From assembly GCA_934149305.1 (NCBI GenBank), contig CAKPEF010000008.1:1-64000 (forward strand): a DNA stretch of 64,000 bases, read 5' to 3'. Both the position numbers and the translations under genes were made by a program. A model generated the notes under the pieces. It was not told the origin of the DNA. It made no database searches and saw nothing but the letters and a program-made list of their open reading frames with translations. Source of the DNA: an uncultured Clostridia bacterium (GTDB taxonomy: Bacteria; Bacillota; Clostridia; TANB77; UBA1234). Positions 1-9,031 of the stretch are shown here, one piece after another. Numbering within the stretch: the first letter of the stretch is position 1; each line of letters begins with the position of its first letter.

Positions 1-104
1 ATAAATTATATCATATTCTGGTATTTCCTTTTTTATTTTATTTTGTTACTGTGTGACATATCTATGTTAAACCAACAATTTTTATTTCCATATTTTGCAT
101 AAAC

Positions 105-404
105 TTATTGTACTATTGCTTTTTCATATTCGTAGCTCTCTTTATATACTTCTTCTGGTGAAATGTCTACTTCTCCATTTTTCCATACCAATACACCATT
201 TTCTATATGAACTGTTTTAAAATACTCATAATCTTCTAATCTCTTGTAAACAGGATATTTCATCAAGTATGTCATATCAAATATCCTTTCTTCACCTGAT
301 GAAAAAGTAACTAGTAAAGATAATTCTCCTACAACTTTTACTTCAGTTATTTTTAAATTATTGCTTACATTATTAGCATATGCAATTCCATCTTTAACAA
401 ACAT
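105..404 (-). CDS. DUF2442 domain protein
   Basis: A 99-residue protein with the DUF2442 pattern: an N-terminal beta-rich segment ending in a VTFSSGEER-like strand, then a conserved acidic/aromatic C-terminal part (VLVWKNGEVDISPEEVY). The biochemical role of the family is unknown. It starts at ATG 404 behind a G-rich ribosome site and follows the DUF4160 gene by 12 bases, so the two are almost certainly cotranscribed. DUF4160/DUF2442 pairs recur in bacteria and resemble toxin-antitoxin modules in size and layout, but that is inference. Family call fairly sure; function unknown. Confidence 0.75.
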   Translation of the reverse strand: MFVKDGIAYANNVSNNLKITEVKVVGELSLLVTFSSGEERIFDMTYLMKYPVYKRLEDYEYFKTVHIENGVLVWKNGEVDISPEEVYKESYEYEKAIVQ

Positions 405-416
405 TACTCTCCCCCC

Positions 417-683
417 TTATTTTAGTGGTTCTATGCTATTAAACTCTTGTCCTTTTACAGCATTATTCCACGCCATATACAATTCATCTTCGTGCAATAT
501 TAACCATGCTTGAATTAATCTTAATTTCTTTAATGGCAATGAACCACTTAAAAGTTCGCCATCAATCCCAATTGAAGCCTCATATTCCCCATAGTAAACA
601 TGAATATGTGGCTTATGATGTTTTTCATCATCTAAATACAATAATTTTATAATCATTCCTTGAAATCTACTTAATTCTGGCAT
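417..683 (-). CDS. DUF4160 domain protein
   Basis: An 88-residue protein with the DUF4160 hallmarks: an early MIIKLLYLDDEKHHKPHIHVYYG block whose HxPHIHVxYG motif is diagnostic, then a GELLSGSLP turn and a C-terminal helix containing WLILHEDEL. It has a strong AGGAGG site and ATG start at 683. It is the first gene of a two-gene unit with the DUF2442 protein. Function is unestablished; the pairing is often seen near mobile or defence genes, but nothing here shows an activity. Confidence 0.78.
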   Translation of the reverse strand: MPELSRFQGMIIKLLYLDDEKHHKPHIHVYYGEYEASIGIDGELLSGSLPLKKLRLIQAWLILHEDELYMAWNNAVKGQEFNSIEPLK

Positions 684-734
684 ACATAACCTCCTACATA
701 GCTATATTGTACCACATTTCTATCGTTTTTACCA

Positions 735-1307
735 CTAAAATCCTATTATTTCTAGGTGTTCTAATAATACTTTTATTCCAAGTAATACTAATATAAGTCC
801 GCCTAAAAACTCTGCTTTTTTCTCATATTTAGTACCAAATCTATTACCTATTTTTACTCCTAACACTGAAAGTATAAAGGTTATTATTCCTATCGTTACA
901 AATGTTACGGTTGCATTTTTGCTACCATATGCACATACATATGCGATTCCTATTGCTAACGCATCTATGCTTGTTGCTATTGCAAGTACTAGCATTGTCT
1001 TAAAATCTGTTTTGTCGCTTTGACTTTCTTCATCTTTTGATAATGCTTCTTTTATCATATTTCCACCTATAATTCCAAGCAAGACAAATGCTATCCAATG
1101 GTCTATGCATGTTATAAAGCTTTCAAATGTTTTGCCTAGGAAAAATCCTATCGTTGGCATTAAAGTCTGAAAACCACCAAACCATGCACCTATTATAACT
1201 GCTTTTTTAAACTCCATCTTTTTCATTGCCAAACCCTTGCAAACTGAAACAGCAAAGGCATCCATCGCCAATCCAACACTTATTAGTAATATTTCTAATG
1301 CTCCCAT
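735..1307 (-). CDS. mntP: Manganese efflux pump MntP
   Basis: A 190-residue membrane protein of the MntP family, which exports Mn(II) across the cytoplasmic membrane. Six hydrophobic helices are visible, with the paired family motifs: an N-terminal GLAMDAFAVSVCKGL and its internal duplicate TSIDALAIGIAYV, both carrying the conserved Asp of the transport path. I chose ATG at 1307 (MGALEILL) behind GGGAGGAT; an in-frame TTG six bases upstream is less likely. No manganese riboswitch fits in the short upstream gap. Confidence 0.93.
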   Translation of the reverse strand: MGALEILLISVGLAMDAFAVSVCKGLAMKKMEFKKAVIIGAWFGGFQTLMPTIGFFLGKTFESFITCIDHWIAFVLLGIIGGNMIKEALSKDEESQSDKTDFKTMLVLAIATSIDALAIGIAYVCAYGSKNATVTFVTIGIITFILSVLGVKIGNRFGTKYEKKAEFLGGLILVLLGIKVLLEHLEIIGF

Positions 1308-1348
1308 ATTCAAATCCTCCCACAGTATATGTTATTTCAAAAGGCAAC

Positions 1349-1396
1349 AAAAAAGACTTATACACAAAATTTATTTTGTGTATAAGTCTTTTTTTT
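1349..1396. terminator. Bidirectional intrinsic terminator hairpin
   Basis: A 22-bp perfect inverted repeat (arms 1349-1370 and 1373-1394) with a 2-base loop and A/T runs on both outer sides. It lies just downstream of the DUF4143 gene and upstream of mntP, so it probably ends the ATPase transcript. Confidence 0.8.
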
Positions 1397-1430
1397 AATA
1401 TACCCAGCTACTACTGCATCATTATGTTGA

Positions 1431-2733
1431 TTATATTATTTTGTCTAATTCTCCAATCAAATATAATGGAATATTTATTAGCCATTCTTCTTTTCTGTAA
1501 TTAGACATTGATGTCCTTATATTTATTCTAGTATTATATTTACTTGCAAAACTTCTTAAACTTTTTGCCATAAGATTTTCTTCTGCTTTTACTTCAATAG
1601 GAATATTGTCATTATCTCGTTGAATTATAAAATCGATTTCTCCATCACCTTTTTCTGAAGACCAATAGAATACTGGTGAATTTTGTTTTGATTTTAATTC
1701 TTGTAAAACATATTGCTCTGTAAGTGAACCTTTAAACTCTTCAAATATTTTATTTCCTTCTAGTAATGTTTTTGGACTAATATCAGCCATTGCGTTTAGT
1801 AGTCCTACATCTAATATATATAGTTTAAAAGCTGAAAAATCCTGATATGCCACTAATGGAATGTCTGGTTTAGTTACTCTATTTATTTGATATATAAGAC
1901 CACAATCAATTAACCAAGAAAGTGCCATTTCATATTCTCTTGCTCTAGCGCCCTCACGTATTAAACCATATATGAATTTTTTATTTTCTTTTGCGAGCTG
2001 CGTCGGTATATTATTCCATAATTGTCTAATTCTCGGAACAACATTTGATGGTGCATGTTTTGAAAAATCTTGTTCATAAGAAAATAAAATCTTATTTTGC
2101 TCTTCTCTTACCTTTTCCATACTTTTATTTTCTACATATGATTTAAGAGAGGATGGCATACCACCAATAAAATAATATTGCTTCAAATATTCTATAATCT
2201 TATTTCTAAAAGGTTCTAATAAACTAATATCTGCATTCTTAATTGCTTCTGCCAATCCTTTTTCTCCTATTGCTAGTAAAAATTCATAAAAATTAAATGG
2301 ATATAAATCTAAAAAGGATACTTTACCTACTGGAAATGATGTTCCTGGGTGCAAAGCAACTCCGAAGCAATGAACCAGCAGCAACTATATGATATTTACT
2401 TGCTTGTTCACAAAAATACTTTAATGATGTTAAAGCTCTTGGAACTTCCTGAATCTCATCAAATATAATAAGAGTATCATCCGCGTTTATATCAATATTA
2501 GATTCTATTTTTAAAGCATTTATTATTCTTTCTGGCTCTAAACTACCTTCAAATAATACTTTCATTGGTTCATTATTTTCAAAGTTTATGTATGCTACTT
2601 TTTTATAATATTTTTCTCCAAATTCTTTCATAAGCCAGGTTTTTCCAACTTGCCTTGCTCCCCTAAGTATAAGTGGCATTCTATTTGTTGACATTTTCCA
2701 TTTTAATAGTTCATCAATTTTTTCTCTATACAT
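1431..2733 (-). CDS. AAA ATPase with DUF4143 domain, read through a CGG +1 shift
   Basis: A 433-residue ATPase once the frame is joined. The N-terminal part has Walker A GARQVGKT, Walker B LIIFDEIQ and an AAGSLL sensor segment. The C-terminal part holds DUF4143 with its nuclease-like end EKGDGEIDFII...IEVKA. Members are putative AAA+ proteins of unclear role. In frame 0 translation hits CTT CGG at 2362-2367 and then stops; skipping the C at 2364 gives CTT-GGA and the family motif GSLLGVALHPG. No other lesion is seen in either half. Start ATG 2733 follows GGCGGTGA. It is either a real +1-shifted gene or a one-base pseudogene; the same signature in three other genes favours the first. Confidence 0.85.
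2361..2367 (-). other. CGG +1 frameshift site 1 (DUF4143 ATPase)
   Basis: On the minus strand the sequence reads CTT-C-GGA. Frame 0 gives Leu-Arg and a stop 13 codons later; removing the C restores Leu-Gly and the conserved GSLLGVAL motif. Confidence 0.8.
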
Positions 2734-2778
2734 TAAAATCACCGCCTTTTACATATTATACCATTATAATAACAAAAA

Positions 2779-2829
2779 TTCAACCGAATTTTGTGATTAT
2801 TTTCACATATTTCGGTTGAATTTTGTGAA
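2779..2829. promoter_or_regulatory. Palindromic upstream site of the DUF4143 gene
   Basis: An inverted repeat (TTCAACCGAAT ... ATTTCGGTTGAA, with inner TGTGA/TCACA) just upstream of the ATPase, plus a direct repeat of GAATTTTGTGA at 2785-2795 and 2818-2828. This looks like an operator or structured 5' end. It could be autoregulatory; not proven. Confidence 0.5.
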
Positions 2830-2880
2830 TGTTACTTTTTTGTGCCTATTTCTAGAATAAAATCTGATTTATACGCAATC

Positions 2881-3073
2881 AGCATGAAGATATATTTTTT
2901 TATAAAACAAAAACTCAATTTAAAGAAATATTAAAAAAAGCAAGGACATATTCCTTAAATTTCCTAAACAGCTCCTTTGGACATACGGAAATTTTAGCGG
3001 AATATTTGCCCTTGCTTTCTTAAATATTTCTAATTCATTTCGATTGTTTTATAAAAAAATATATCTTCACGCT
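2881..3073. mobile_element. MITE-like 193-bp palindromic element
   Basis: The arms 2886-2910 and 3044-3068 are perfect 25-bp inverted repeats. With one mismatch they extend to 30 bp at the tips, AGCAT at 2881 and ACGCT at 3073. Homology continues inward (GAAATATT...GCAAGG against CCTTGCTTT...AAATATTTC, then TATTCC/GGAATA), so almost the whole element folds on itself. It contains no ORF and abuts the end of feoB. A miniature inverted-repeat element or an unusual long hairpin terminator are the options; no clear target duplication is visible. Confidence 0.65.
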
Positions 3074-3089
3074 ATAACTATTAAAAGAC

Positions 3090-5201
3090 TTATTTCTTAC
3101 ACGAATCGCAATATGGGCAACCCGAGCATTCTTTGTTTTTATCTTTGAACTTTGTACTAAGTGCAATTATTACTATTCCGAGTAGTCCAACGATTACAAG
3201 TATATCGCCAATGTTTAATGTGCCATTTTCTATTCTACTACCTATTTGATATACTATCGTTGCTAAAATCCAAGCTAACAATGTTTGGAAAGCTACTGCT
3301 TTAAATAATTTCTTTCTACTTCCAAGTTCTCTTCTCATTGCTCCAATTGCTCCAAAGCAAGGTGCTGAGAATAAGTTAAACACCATAAATGCATATGCTG
3401 ATGCGGCTGTGAAGAAACCGAAAACTCCTGTGCTATTAAATATTTTGCTTCCCTCTTCAGTATCTTCTGCTAATCCATTTATTACTGCCATTGAGGAAAC
3501 AACTTGCTCTTTTGCCACTAATCCTTGTATTGCCGAAACAGTTGCTCCCCAACTTCTTTCACCAAGCATAGGATAAAATACCCATGAAATTTTATTTCCT
3601 ACATCTGCAAGTATACTATCTTCAACTTCAACACCATATTGTAAATTGAATGAGAATGATAATAAGAACCATATTACTATTGAGCAAAGTAAAATTGTTG
3701 TTCCTGCTCTTTTTATAAATGCCATTACTTTATCAAAAACATCTTTTAATACATATCTAACGCTTGGCACTTTATAATCTGGCAATTCTGATATATATGT
3801 ACTTGATGTATGTTTAAATATAAATTTTTTCATCAAAAGTGCTCCAAGTATGATTACTACTATTGCAAAAAAGTAAAGTGATGCTGATGCAAGTCCACTA
3901 TTATCCGGAAAGAAATAGCCGGCAAATAAAGCTATTATTGGCAATTTAGCACTACATGGAATAAATGGTGTAAGTATTGTTGTCATTGTTCTCTCATCAT
4001 CATTTTCAATAATTCTAGAGCCCATTATACCAGGCACACTACAACCAGAACCAACTATAAATGGTATCAAACTTTTTCCACTTAATCCTATTTTTCTAAA
4101 CACTTTATCTAGTAGAAGTGCTATTCTTGACATATAGCCAGTCGTTTCTAGTATAGATATGCAAAGGAATAAGATTATAAGCTGTGGAACGAATCCAAGC
4201 ACAGCTCCTACACCACTTATCACTCCATCAACGACTAAACTTGTAAGCCAATCTGAAACTCCTATTCCACTCAATGAGTTTTCTACCACTTCTTTTAGGT
4301 TGTCTACACATCCTCCTATAAAGTCTACTGTGTATGAGCCAACTACACCAACTGATAGATAGTACACTAAAAACATTATTATTATAAATATAGGAAACGC
4401 AAGCCATTTATTTAAAAAGACCTTGTCTAATTTATCTGATACACTTTCTGGCATTTTCTTTTTTATTACAGTTTCTTTTTCGACTCTTTCTATAAATTCA
4501 TAACGCTCTGTTGCAATTACTTCTTCTAAATCAGTATCATATAATTTTTCTAAATCTTTTCTTATTGCAAATACATTTTCAGTAATATATTTTGCAAAAC
4601 GTTCATCACTTTCTATTAAATTTATTGCAATAAACTTTTTGTGAAGAACGTTTTTGTCTAGTGAATTTATAATTTCATTTGCCTTTTGCTCTATATTATC
4701 ATCAAAGACTTTTACTTTTTTTATTTGCTCAACTTGGTCTATTGCCTTTTTTAATTCTTCTATTCCTGTTTCTTTTAGAGCCGATATCTTGCATACTTTT
4801 GTGCCAAGCATTTCTTCTAATTTCTTCACATCAATTGTTACGCCTTTTTCTTCTAATATATCTGCCATGTTAAGTGCAACAATTACTTTTGAATCAAGTT
4901 CAAGTAGCTGAGTTGTTAAATATAAACTTCTTTCGATTGCTGTTGCATCTACTATATTTATTATTACATCCGGCTTTTCATCAAAAATAAACTTTCTTGA
5001 TATTTCTTCTTCCATACTGTATGGACTAAGTGAATATATTCCTGGCAAGTCCGTTATTTCATGCTTTGTACCTTTTATGATACCACTCTTTTTTTCTATT
5101 GTAACACCTGGCCAGTTACCTATTTTAGCATTCATTCCAGTCAAATCATTAAAAAGAGTTGTTTTGCCACTGTTTTGATTTCCAACTAATCCTATTTTCA
5201 T
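3090..5201 (-). CDS. feoB: Ferrous iron transporter B
   Basis: A 703-residue FeoB, the GTPase-coupled Fe(II) importer of the inner membrane. The N-terminal G domain shows GNQNSGKTTLF (P-loop, about residue 7), DLPG (G3, about 51) and NMAD (G4, about 112). The membrane part has the Gate motifs (GSGCSVPGIMG, IPCSAKLPI) and about eight to ten helices. The tail ends in a cysteine-rich CSGCPYCDSC, which may replace FeoC. It overlaps feoA by 4 bases, so the two are translationally coupled. No in-frame CGG was found in its 703 codons. Confidence 0.97.
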   Translation of the reverse strand: MKIGLVGNQNSGKTTLFNDLTGMNAKIGNWPGVTIEKKSGIIKGTKHEITDLPGIYSLSPYSMEEEISRKFIFDEKPDVIINIVDATAIERSLYLTTQLLELDSKVIVALNMADILEEKGVTIDVKKLEEMLGTKVCKISALKETGIEELKKAIDQVEQIKKVKVFDDNIEQKANEIINSLDKNVLHKKFIAINLIESDERFAKYITENVFAIRKDLEKLYDTDLEEVIATERYEFIERVEKETVIKKKMPESVSDKLDKVFLNKWLAFPIFIIIMFLVYYLSVGVVGSYTVDFIGGCVDNLKEVVENSLSGIGVSDWLTSLVVDGVISGVGAVLGFVPQLIILFLCISILETTGYMSRIALLLDKVFRKIGLSGKSLIPFIVGSGCSVPGIMGSRIIENDDERTMTTILTPFIPCSAKLPIIALFAGYFFPDNSGLASASLYFFAIVVIILGALLMKKFIFKHTSSTYISELPDYKVPSVRYVLKDVFDKVMAFIKRAGTTILLCSIVIWFLLSFSFNLQYGVEVEDSILADVGNKISWVFYPMLGERSWGATVSAIQGLVAKEQVVSSMAVINGLAEDTEEGSKIFNSTGVFGFFTAASAYAFMVFNLFSAPCFGAIGAMRRELGSRKKLFKAVAFQTLLAWILATIVYQIGSRIENGTLNIGDILVIVGLLGIVIIALSTKFKDKNKECSGCPYCDSCKK

Positions 5202-5452
5202 TCTTTTGTCACCTCGACTTCTATAAGTTTTAAATCTGCTTTTCTTATCGCTAACTGATAGCCTCTAAGCTCTATGTCTATTGGATCTCCCATTGGTGCT
5301 ATCTTTTTTATTTTGACTTTCACTCCTCTTGTTATTCCCATATCAAGTAGGTGTCTTCTTATTTGTTTGTCTTGAATTTTAAGCTTTTTAACAATTGCAG
5401 TTTGTCCTATTTTTAATTCTGACAATTCACAAATTTCGCCAACTTTTTTCAT
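5198..5452 (-). CDS. feoA: Ferrous iron transport protein A
   Basis: An 84-residue FeoA with an SH3-like beta barrel (KIGQTAIVKKL ... LLDMGITRGVKVKIKKIAPMGDPIDIELRGYQLAIRK). FeoA is a small cytoplasmic partner needed for FeoB activity. It has an AGGAGG site and ATG 5452 and is the first gene of feoAB. Iron/Fur control is expected for the family, but I could not pick out a convincing Fur box in the short upstream region. Confidence 0.93.
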   Translation of the reverse strand: MKKVGEICELSELKIGQTAIVKKLKIQDKQIRRHLLDMGITRGVKVKIKKIAPMGDPIDIELRGYQLAIRKADLKLIEVEVTKE

Positions 5453-5533
5453 ATGTACTATAAACCTCCTTTGTATTATTCTTTATAGCTTATACTATGC
5501 ATGATATTTCTAAAAAAGACCTGATAAAATTAA

Positions 5534-5575
5534 ACGCCGAATTTTGTATATTGTCTATACTTTTTCGGCATTTTC
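5534..5575 (-). terminator. Hairpin downstream of the 80-residue hypothetical gene
   Basis: The stem GCCGAA/TTCGGC, with an inner TATA pairing, immediately follows the stop codon of the upstream minus-strand gene and is flanked by T-rich sequence. It probably separates that gene from feoAB. Confidence 0.55.
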
Positions 5576-5818
5576 TTATTTTACATCTTCCTCATCGAAC
5601 TCTACTGTAACATTAAATCCTACTAGTAGTGGTTCAACTTTTATTACCTTTCCACTCTTTGATTTTAATCTTTCAAATAATGGTATATTACCAGACATTG
5701 CTACAGCTGGCTCTATTGTGTAATACCAACTTGATGGCAAATCGCCTTCTGTTATTTGTACTATATCTCCTTCTTTTACTAAGTCTGGTCTTTCCATTTT
5801 AAATACCATTTGTCTCAT
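5576..5818 (-). CDS. Small hypothetical protein
   Basis: An 80-residue protein that I do not recognise. It starts with MRQMVFKMERPDLVKEGDIVQI, reads like a small beta barrel (SGKVIKVEPLLVGFNVTVEFDEEDV) and has no signal or membrane segment. The start at 5818 is set by GGAGGG eight bases upstream; a longer ORF back to 5899 would run into the intergenic repeat. It lies between the feo operon and a DUF362 gene with its own terminator. Confidence 0.6.
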   Translation of the reverse strand: MRQMVFKMERPDLVKEGDIVQITEGDLPSSWYYTIEPAVAMSGNIPLFERLKSKSGKVIKVEPLLVGFNVTVEFDEEDVK

Positions 5819-5840
5819 TTTTGTCCCTCCTATTTTGTAC

Positions 5841-5930
5841 TGATTGTATTCACTAATTTTATGAAACACCTCTAAGCTTAAACTACGTTTTTGCAACATA
5901 TTTTATTTTTTCATAAATTAGTTTACACTA
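5841..5930 (+). repeat. Intergenic palindromic repeat, copy A (degenerate core)
   Basis: This copy shares the family's outer parts: TTCACTAA on the left and TTGCAACATATTTTATTTT...CATAAATTAGTTTACACTA on the right. The central palindrome is degenerate. It ends 7 bases before the stop codon of the DUF362 gene. Confidence 0.75.
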
Positions 5931-5937
5931 CTTTGTA

Positions 5938-6798
5938 CTATATCTCTATTAGTTCATATTCTATGCTACCTACTCCTAATTTTTCTGCCGCCTCTATTAT
6001 ATGTGCACCATTTCTTGATTCGATTCTTTCTATTAAATGGTCTCTTCCTGGATCTTTTGAAGCATACACTAAATCAAGGCAAGCTTTATCAAGTGCAACT
6101 GGATCTAACGATGCTAAAACACCTATATCTTTCATACATGGATCTTCTGCAACTGCGCAACAGTCACAGTCAACAGACATGTTTGCCATTACATTTATAA
6201 AAGCTATATTTTCCTTAAAGTAATCCATTATAGATTTATCTGCATCTGCCATTGCTTCTTTAAATGCATTGCCATCAGCTGTCCATAATTTTTCAACATC
6301 TCCAGCGCCATGGATATATGCTTTTCCATGACTCGAAGCTATTCCGATTGAAATATTCTTCAAAGCTCCACCGAATCCGCCCATTGGATGTCCTTTAAAA
6401 TGTGATAATACTAACATCGAATCATATTTTTCTATATTCTTTCCAACATAATTTACTTTTATTTGTGCACCATTTGGTATTGGAAGCTCTATTTCTCCAT
6501 CTGCATCCATTATATCTACCTTAAAGTTTTCTGTCCAACCATGTTCTTTCATTGTTTGCCAATGCTCTTCAGTTGTATTTCTCTTGCCTGCATAAGCTGT
6601 GTTGCATTCAACTACTGTACCATTTACTTTATTGATTACTTCCTTGTACAAATCTGGTCCTAAAAAGTTTTGGTTACCTGCCTCTCCTGAATGTACCTTT
6701 ACAGCTACATTGCCTGGCAAAGTCATTCCCAATTTTTCATACATTTTTACAATTTCGTCTGCAGTTATGTTTTTGCTAAAATACACTTTTGATTTCAT
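5938..6798 (-). CDS. DUF362 domain protein
   Basis: A 286-residue DUF362 protein. Typical features are the N-terminal VAVKVHSGEAGN, the central LVLSHFKGHPMGGFGGALKNISIG block and the C-terminal DPVALDKACLDLV. A cysteine cluster DCDCCAVAEDPC near residue 210 could bind metal or an Fe-S centre. The separate ferredoxin domain seen in longer relatives is absent. The reaction is unknown; family members are often annotated as iron-sulfur proteins. The ATG at 6798 follows GGAGG. It is flanked on both sides by copies of the intergenic repeat. Confidence 0.85.
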   Translation of the reverse strand: MKSKVYFSKNITADEIVKMYEKLGMTLPGNVAVKVHSGEAGNQNFLGPDLYKEVINKVNGTVVECNTAYAGKRNTTEEHWQTMKEHGWTENFKVDIMDADGEIELPIPNGAQIKVNYVGKNIEKYDSMLVLSHFKGHPMGGFGGALKNISIGIASSHGKAYIHGAGDVEKLWTADGNAFKEAMADADKSIMDYFKENIAFINVMANMSVDCDCCAVAEDPCMKDIGVLASLDPVALDKACLDLVYASKDPGRDHLIERIESRNGAHIIEAAEKLGVGSIEYELIEI

Positions 6799-6821
6799 TT
6801 TAATTCCTCCAATTCATTTAT

Positions 6822-6990
6822 GGTTGTGTTCATTAATTTTTATGGAGCACAATCAAGTTTAAGCCACATTTTTTGCAGCAGCTTTATATTTTTTCATAAA
6901 TTAGTTTGCACTGCACCATTTATTATTATCTTTTTATTGAGAACGCCTAAGCTTAAGCCACTTTATTTTTCATAAATTAATTTAAACTAA
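6822..6990 (+). repeat. Intergenic palindromic repeat, copy B plus partial tandem copy B'
   Basis: Copy B (6822-6915) has TTGTGTTCATTAA, TTTTTATGGAGCACAA, a TTTTGCAGCA segment and CATAAATTAGTTTGCACT. A shortened second unit (6930-6990) has AACGCCTAAGCTTAAGCCAC and CATAAATTAATTTAAACTAA. The stop and last codons of murF lie inside this second unit. Confidence 0.8.
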
Positions 6991-8337
6991 TTCATTTATT
7001 ATTTTTTCAAAACTCATCGCTCTTGAAGCTTTTACTAATACAGCGTCTCCTTTTTGTATTAAGTTTTTCAACTCGTTTAGAAGCTCTTCTAATGTGTTAA
7101 AACTTTTTATATTTTGCTCATCCATTCCTTCATTTATTGCACCTTGCTTTATATTTTTAGCAAGCTTGCCAACTGTATATAACTTATCTATTTTGTTTTT
7201 TGCCACATTCTCTCCGACTTCTTCATGAAGTTTGTCTGAATACTCTCCAAGTTCTAGCATATCTCCAAGAATTGCAATCTTTCTTTTAGCATCTTGTTTC
7301 GATAATGCTTCTAATGCAACTTTCATTGATTCCGGACTTGCATTATAGCAATCGTTTATAAGTATTATATCATTTTTTGTTTCTATGTTCATTCTCATTT
7401 TTGTAAATTCACAATTTGCTAAAGCCTTTACTCTATCTTCAGGAGTAATGCCATATATTTTTCCGATAACCCATGCTGCAAGAGCATTATATATGAAATT
7501 TTCACCAACTAAATTTAGCTTTACTTTATACTCTTTTTCATCTTCTTTTACCATAAATTCTGTAGCATTATCGCTTACTCTTATATTATAAGCCATAACA
7601 TCATTTGCATCTTTAAATCCAAACTTAATTAGTTTTTGTTTTGTATTTTTAACTGTCTTTAACATATCATTGTCGCCATTTATCACAAGTGTTCCATCAT
7701 TAGTCATTCCATCTACAATTTCCATTTTTGCTTTTAAAATATTTTCTCTACTGCCCAAATTTCCTATGTGTGAATGTCCAACATTTATAATTATTGCTGT
7801 ATCTGGTTTAGCGATACCACTTAAAAAAGATATTTCGCCAAAATGGTTCATTCCCATTTCTAACACAATTGCCTCTTCATTTGCATAATTTATAAGTGTT
7901 AGTGGCATACCTATATTATTATTAAAATTGCCCCTTGTTTTTAATGTTCTATATTTAGAATTTAAAACTGCATAAACCATATCTTTTGTTGTTGTTTTTC
8001 CAACGCTTCCAGTAATTGCAATAAGCGGTATATTTTTAATTTTTTCTCTTAGCTTTTTAGCAACATTTTGCATTGCGACTAATGTATCGTCAACTTTTAT
8101 TATTACTTTTTCCGGAATAGCATCTATTTCTTTACTTGTAAATGTTCCAATTGCACCTTTTTCAAAAGCTGAATTTATGTAGTCGTGTCCATCGCTATTT
8201 TCTCCTTTTAACGGAATAAAAAATGTGCTATCATCTACTATTCTACTATCTATTGAAAATTTTGAAATTTCTTTTTCTAAATCCGCCTCACCTATAATCC
8301 TTCCATTTGAAAATTCAATCAATTCTCTTAATTTCAT
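6982..8337 (-). CDS. murF: UDP-N-acetylmuramoyl-tripeptide--D-alanyl-D-alanine ligase
   Basis: A 451-residue MurF, which adds D-Ala-D-Ala to the UDP-MurNAc-tripeptide in peptidoglycan synthesis. It has the Mur-ligase ATP loop GSVGKTTTKD near residue 107, the EMGMNHFGEI block, NDCYNASPESM and a C-terminal ILGDMLELGEYS domain. I set the start at ATG 8337 (MKLREL) because AAAGGATG lies just upstream; an ORF start 18 bases earlier would include that ribosome site. The C-terminal NELV-stop is encoded by the edge of the intergenic repeat. Confidence 0.95.
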   Translation of the reverse strand: MKLRELIEFSNGRIIGEADLEKEISKFSIDSRIVDDSTFFIPLKGENSDGHDYINSAFEKGAIGTFTSKEIDAIPEKVIIKVDDTLVAMQNVAKKLREKIKNIPLIAITGSVGKTTTKDMVYAVLNSKYRTLKTRGNFNNNIGMPLTLINYANEEAIVLEMGMNHFGEISFLSGIAKPDTAIIINVGHSHIGNLGSRENILKAKMEIVDGMTNDGTLVINGDNDMLKTVKNTKQKLIKFGFKDANDVMAYNIRVSDNATEFMVKEDEKEYKVKLNLVGENFIYNALAAWVIGKIYGITPEDRVKALANCEFTKMRMNIETKNDIILINDCYNASPESMKVALEALSKQDAKRKIAILGDMLELGEYSDKLHEEVGENVAKNKIDKLYTVGKLAKNIKQGAINEGMDEQNIKSFNTLEELLNELKNLIQKGDAVLVKASRAMSFEKIINELV

Positions 8338-8522
8338 TATGTCACATCCTTTCAAATTTATGTGTCTTTGTACACAAAAAACTACAAGTTTATTTTACCA
8401 AAATTTATGAATTATACAATAATTTAAAAATTTTTTCTTGAATATTATAATTAAATTTTTAGAATAATAATCTTGAATTCATATAAGTAAAACTTTTTAC
8501 GAATTCTTAGGAGGTTAAAATT

Positions 8523-9026
8523 ATGAGTAAAAAACTAATATTTGCTTTTACACTTGCTATTGCTATAATGGGATTTTCAACAGTATTTGCAACAACTACT
8601 AATAATACAGCAACAAACTTAGGCCGTAATGTTGGTAATACTGCTGGTAATGTTGTAAATGATGTTGGTCAAGGCGTTGGCGGTGTTATAAATGGTGCAG
8701 GTAATGCTGTTAATAGTGTTGGAAATGCCGTTAAAAATATCGGAAACGATGTTGGTAGAGGCGTAGGCAATGCTGGTACATCTATAGGAAACGGTGTTAA
8801 TAATATGACAAACGGAAGCACTAATAGTGGTATGAGAACTAATAACGGTACTGGTAATACAACTACTGGTTATGCAGCAACAAGAACAGCTGCTGCGACA
8901 AATTCAGCAACTGATGCCACTTGGACTTGGATTGTTGTAATAGTAGCAGTTGTAGCTATCGTAGCTTTAATATGGTACTATAATAGTGAGAACAACAAAA
9001 ACGGTTCTAGAAAAGAAAGATATTAA
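8523..9026 (+). CDS. Gly/Asn-rich secreted or membrane-anchored protein
   Basis: A 167-residue protein with a clear signal peptide (residues 1-23, ending VFA). A long low-complexity stretch of GN/VGN-type repeats (about 30-110), a Thr/Ala-rich linker, one C-terminal membrane helix (TWIVVIVAVVAIVALIW) and a charged tail follow. AGGAGG lies at 8509. It is transcribed divergently from murF and ended by a good terminator. I do not know its role; the layout suggests a surface protein held by a C-terminal anchor. Confidence 0.75.
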   Translation: MSKKLIFAFTLAIAIMGFSTVFATTTNNTATNLGRNVGNTAGNVVNDVGQGVGGVINGAGNAVNSVGNAVKNIGNDVGRGVGNAGTSIGNGVNNMTNGSTNSGMRTNNGTGNTTTGYAATRTAAATNSATDATWTWIVVIVAVVAIVALIWYYNSENNKNGSRKERY

Positions 9027-9031
9027 AAAAT

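Noticed and set aside
735..1430. Manganese (yybP-ykoY) riboswitch before mntP
   Set aside because: Only about 120 bases are available and most are the terminator hairpin; no riboswitch core is visible.
1431..2733. Calling the split DUF4143, sigK, ktrB-like and 55-kb genes simple pseudogenes
   Set aside because: All five breaks have the same C-before-GGN form, and everything else in the genes is intact. Independent decay would give varied lesions. Sequencing error remains possible and needs read-level checks.
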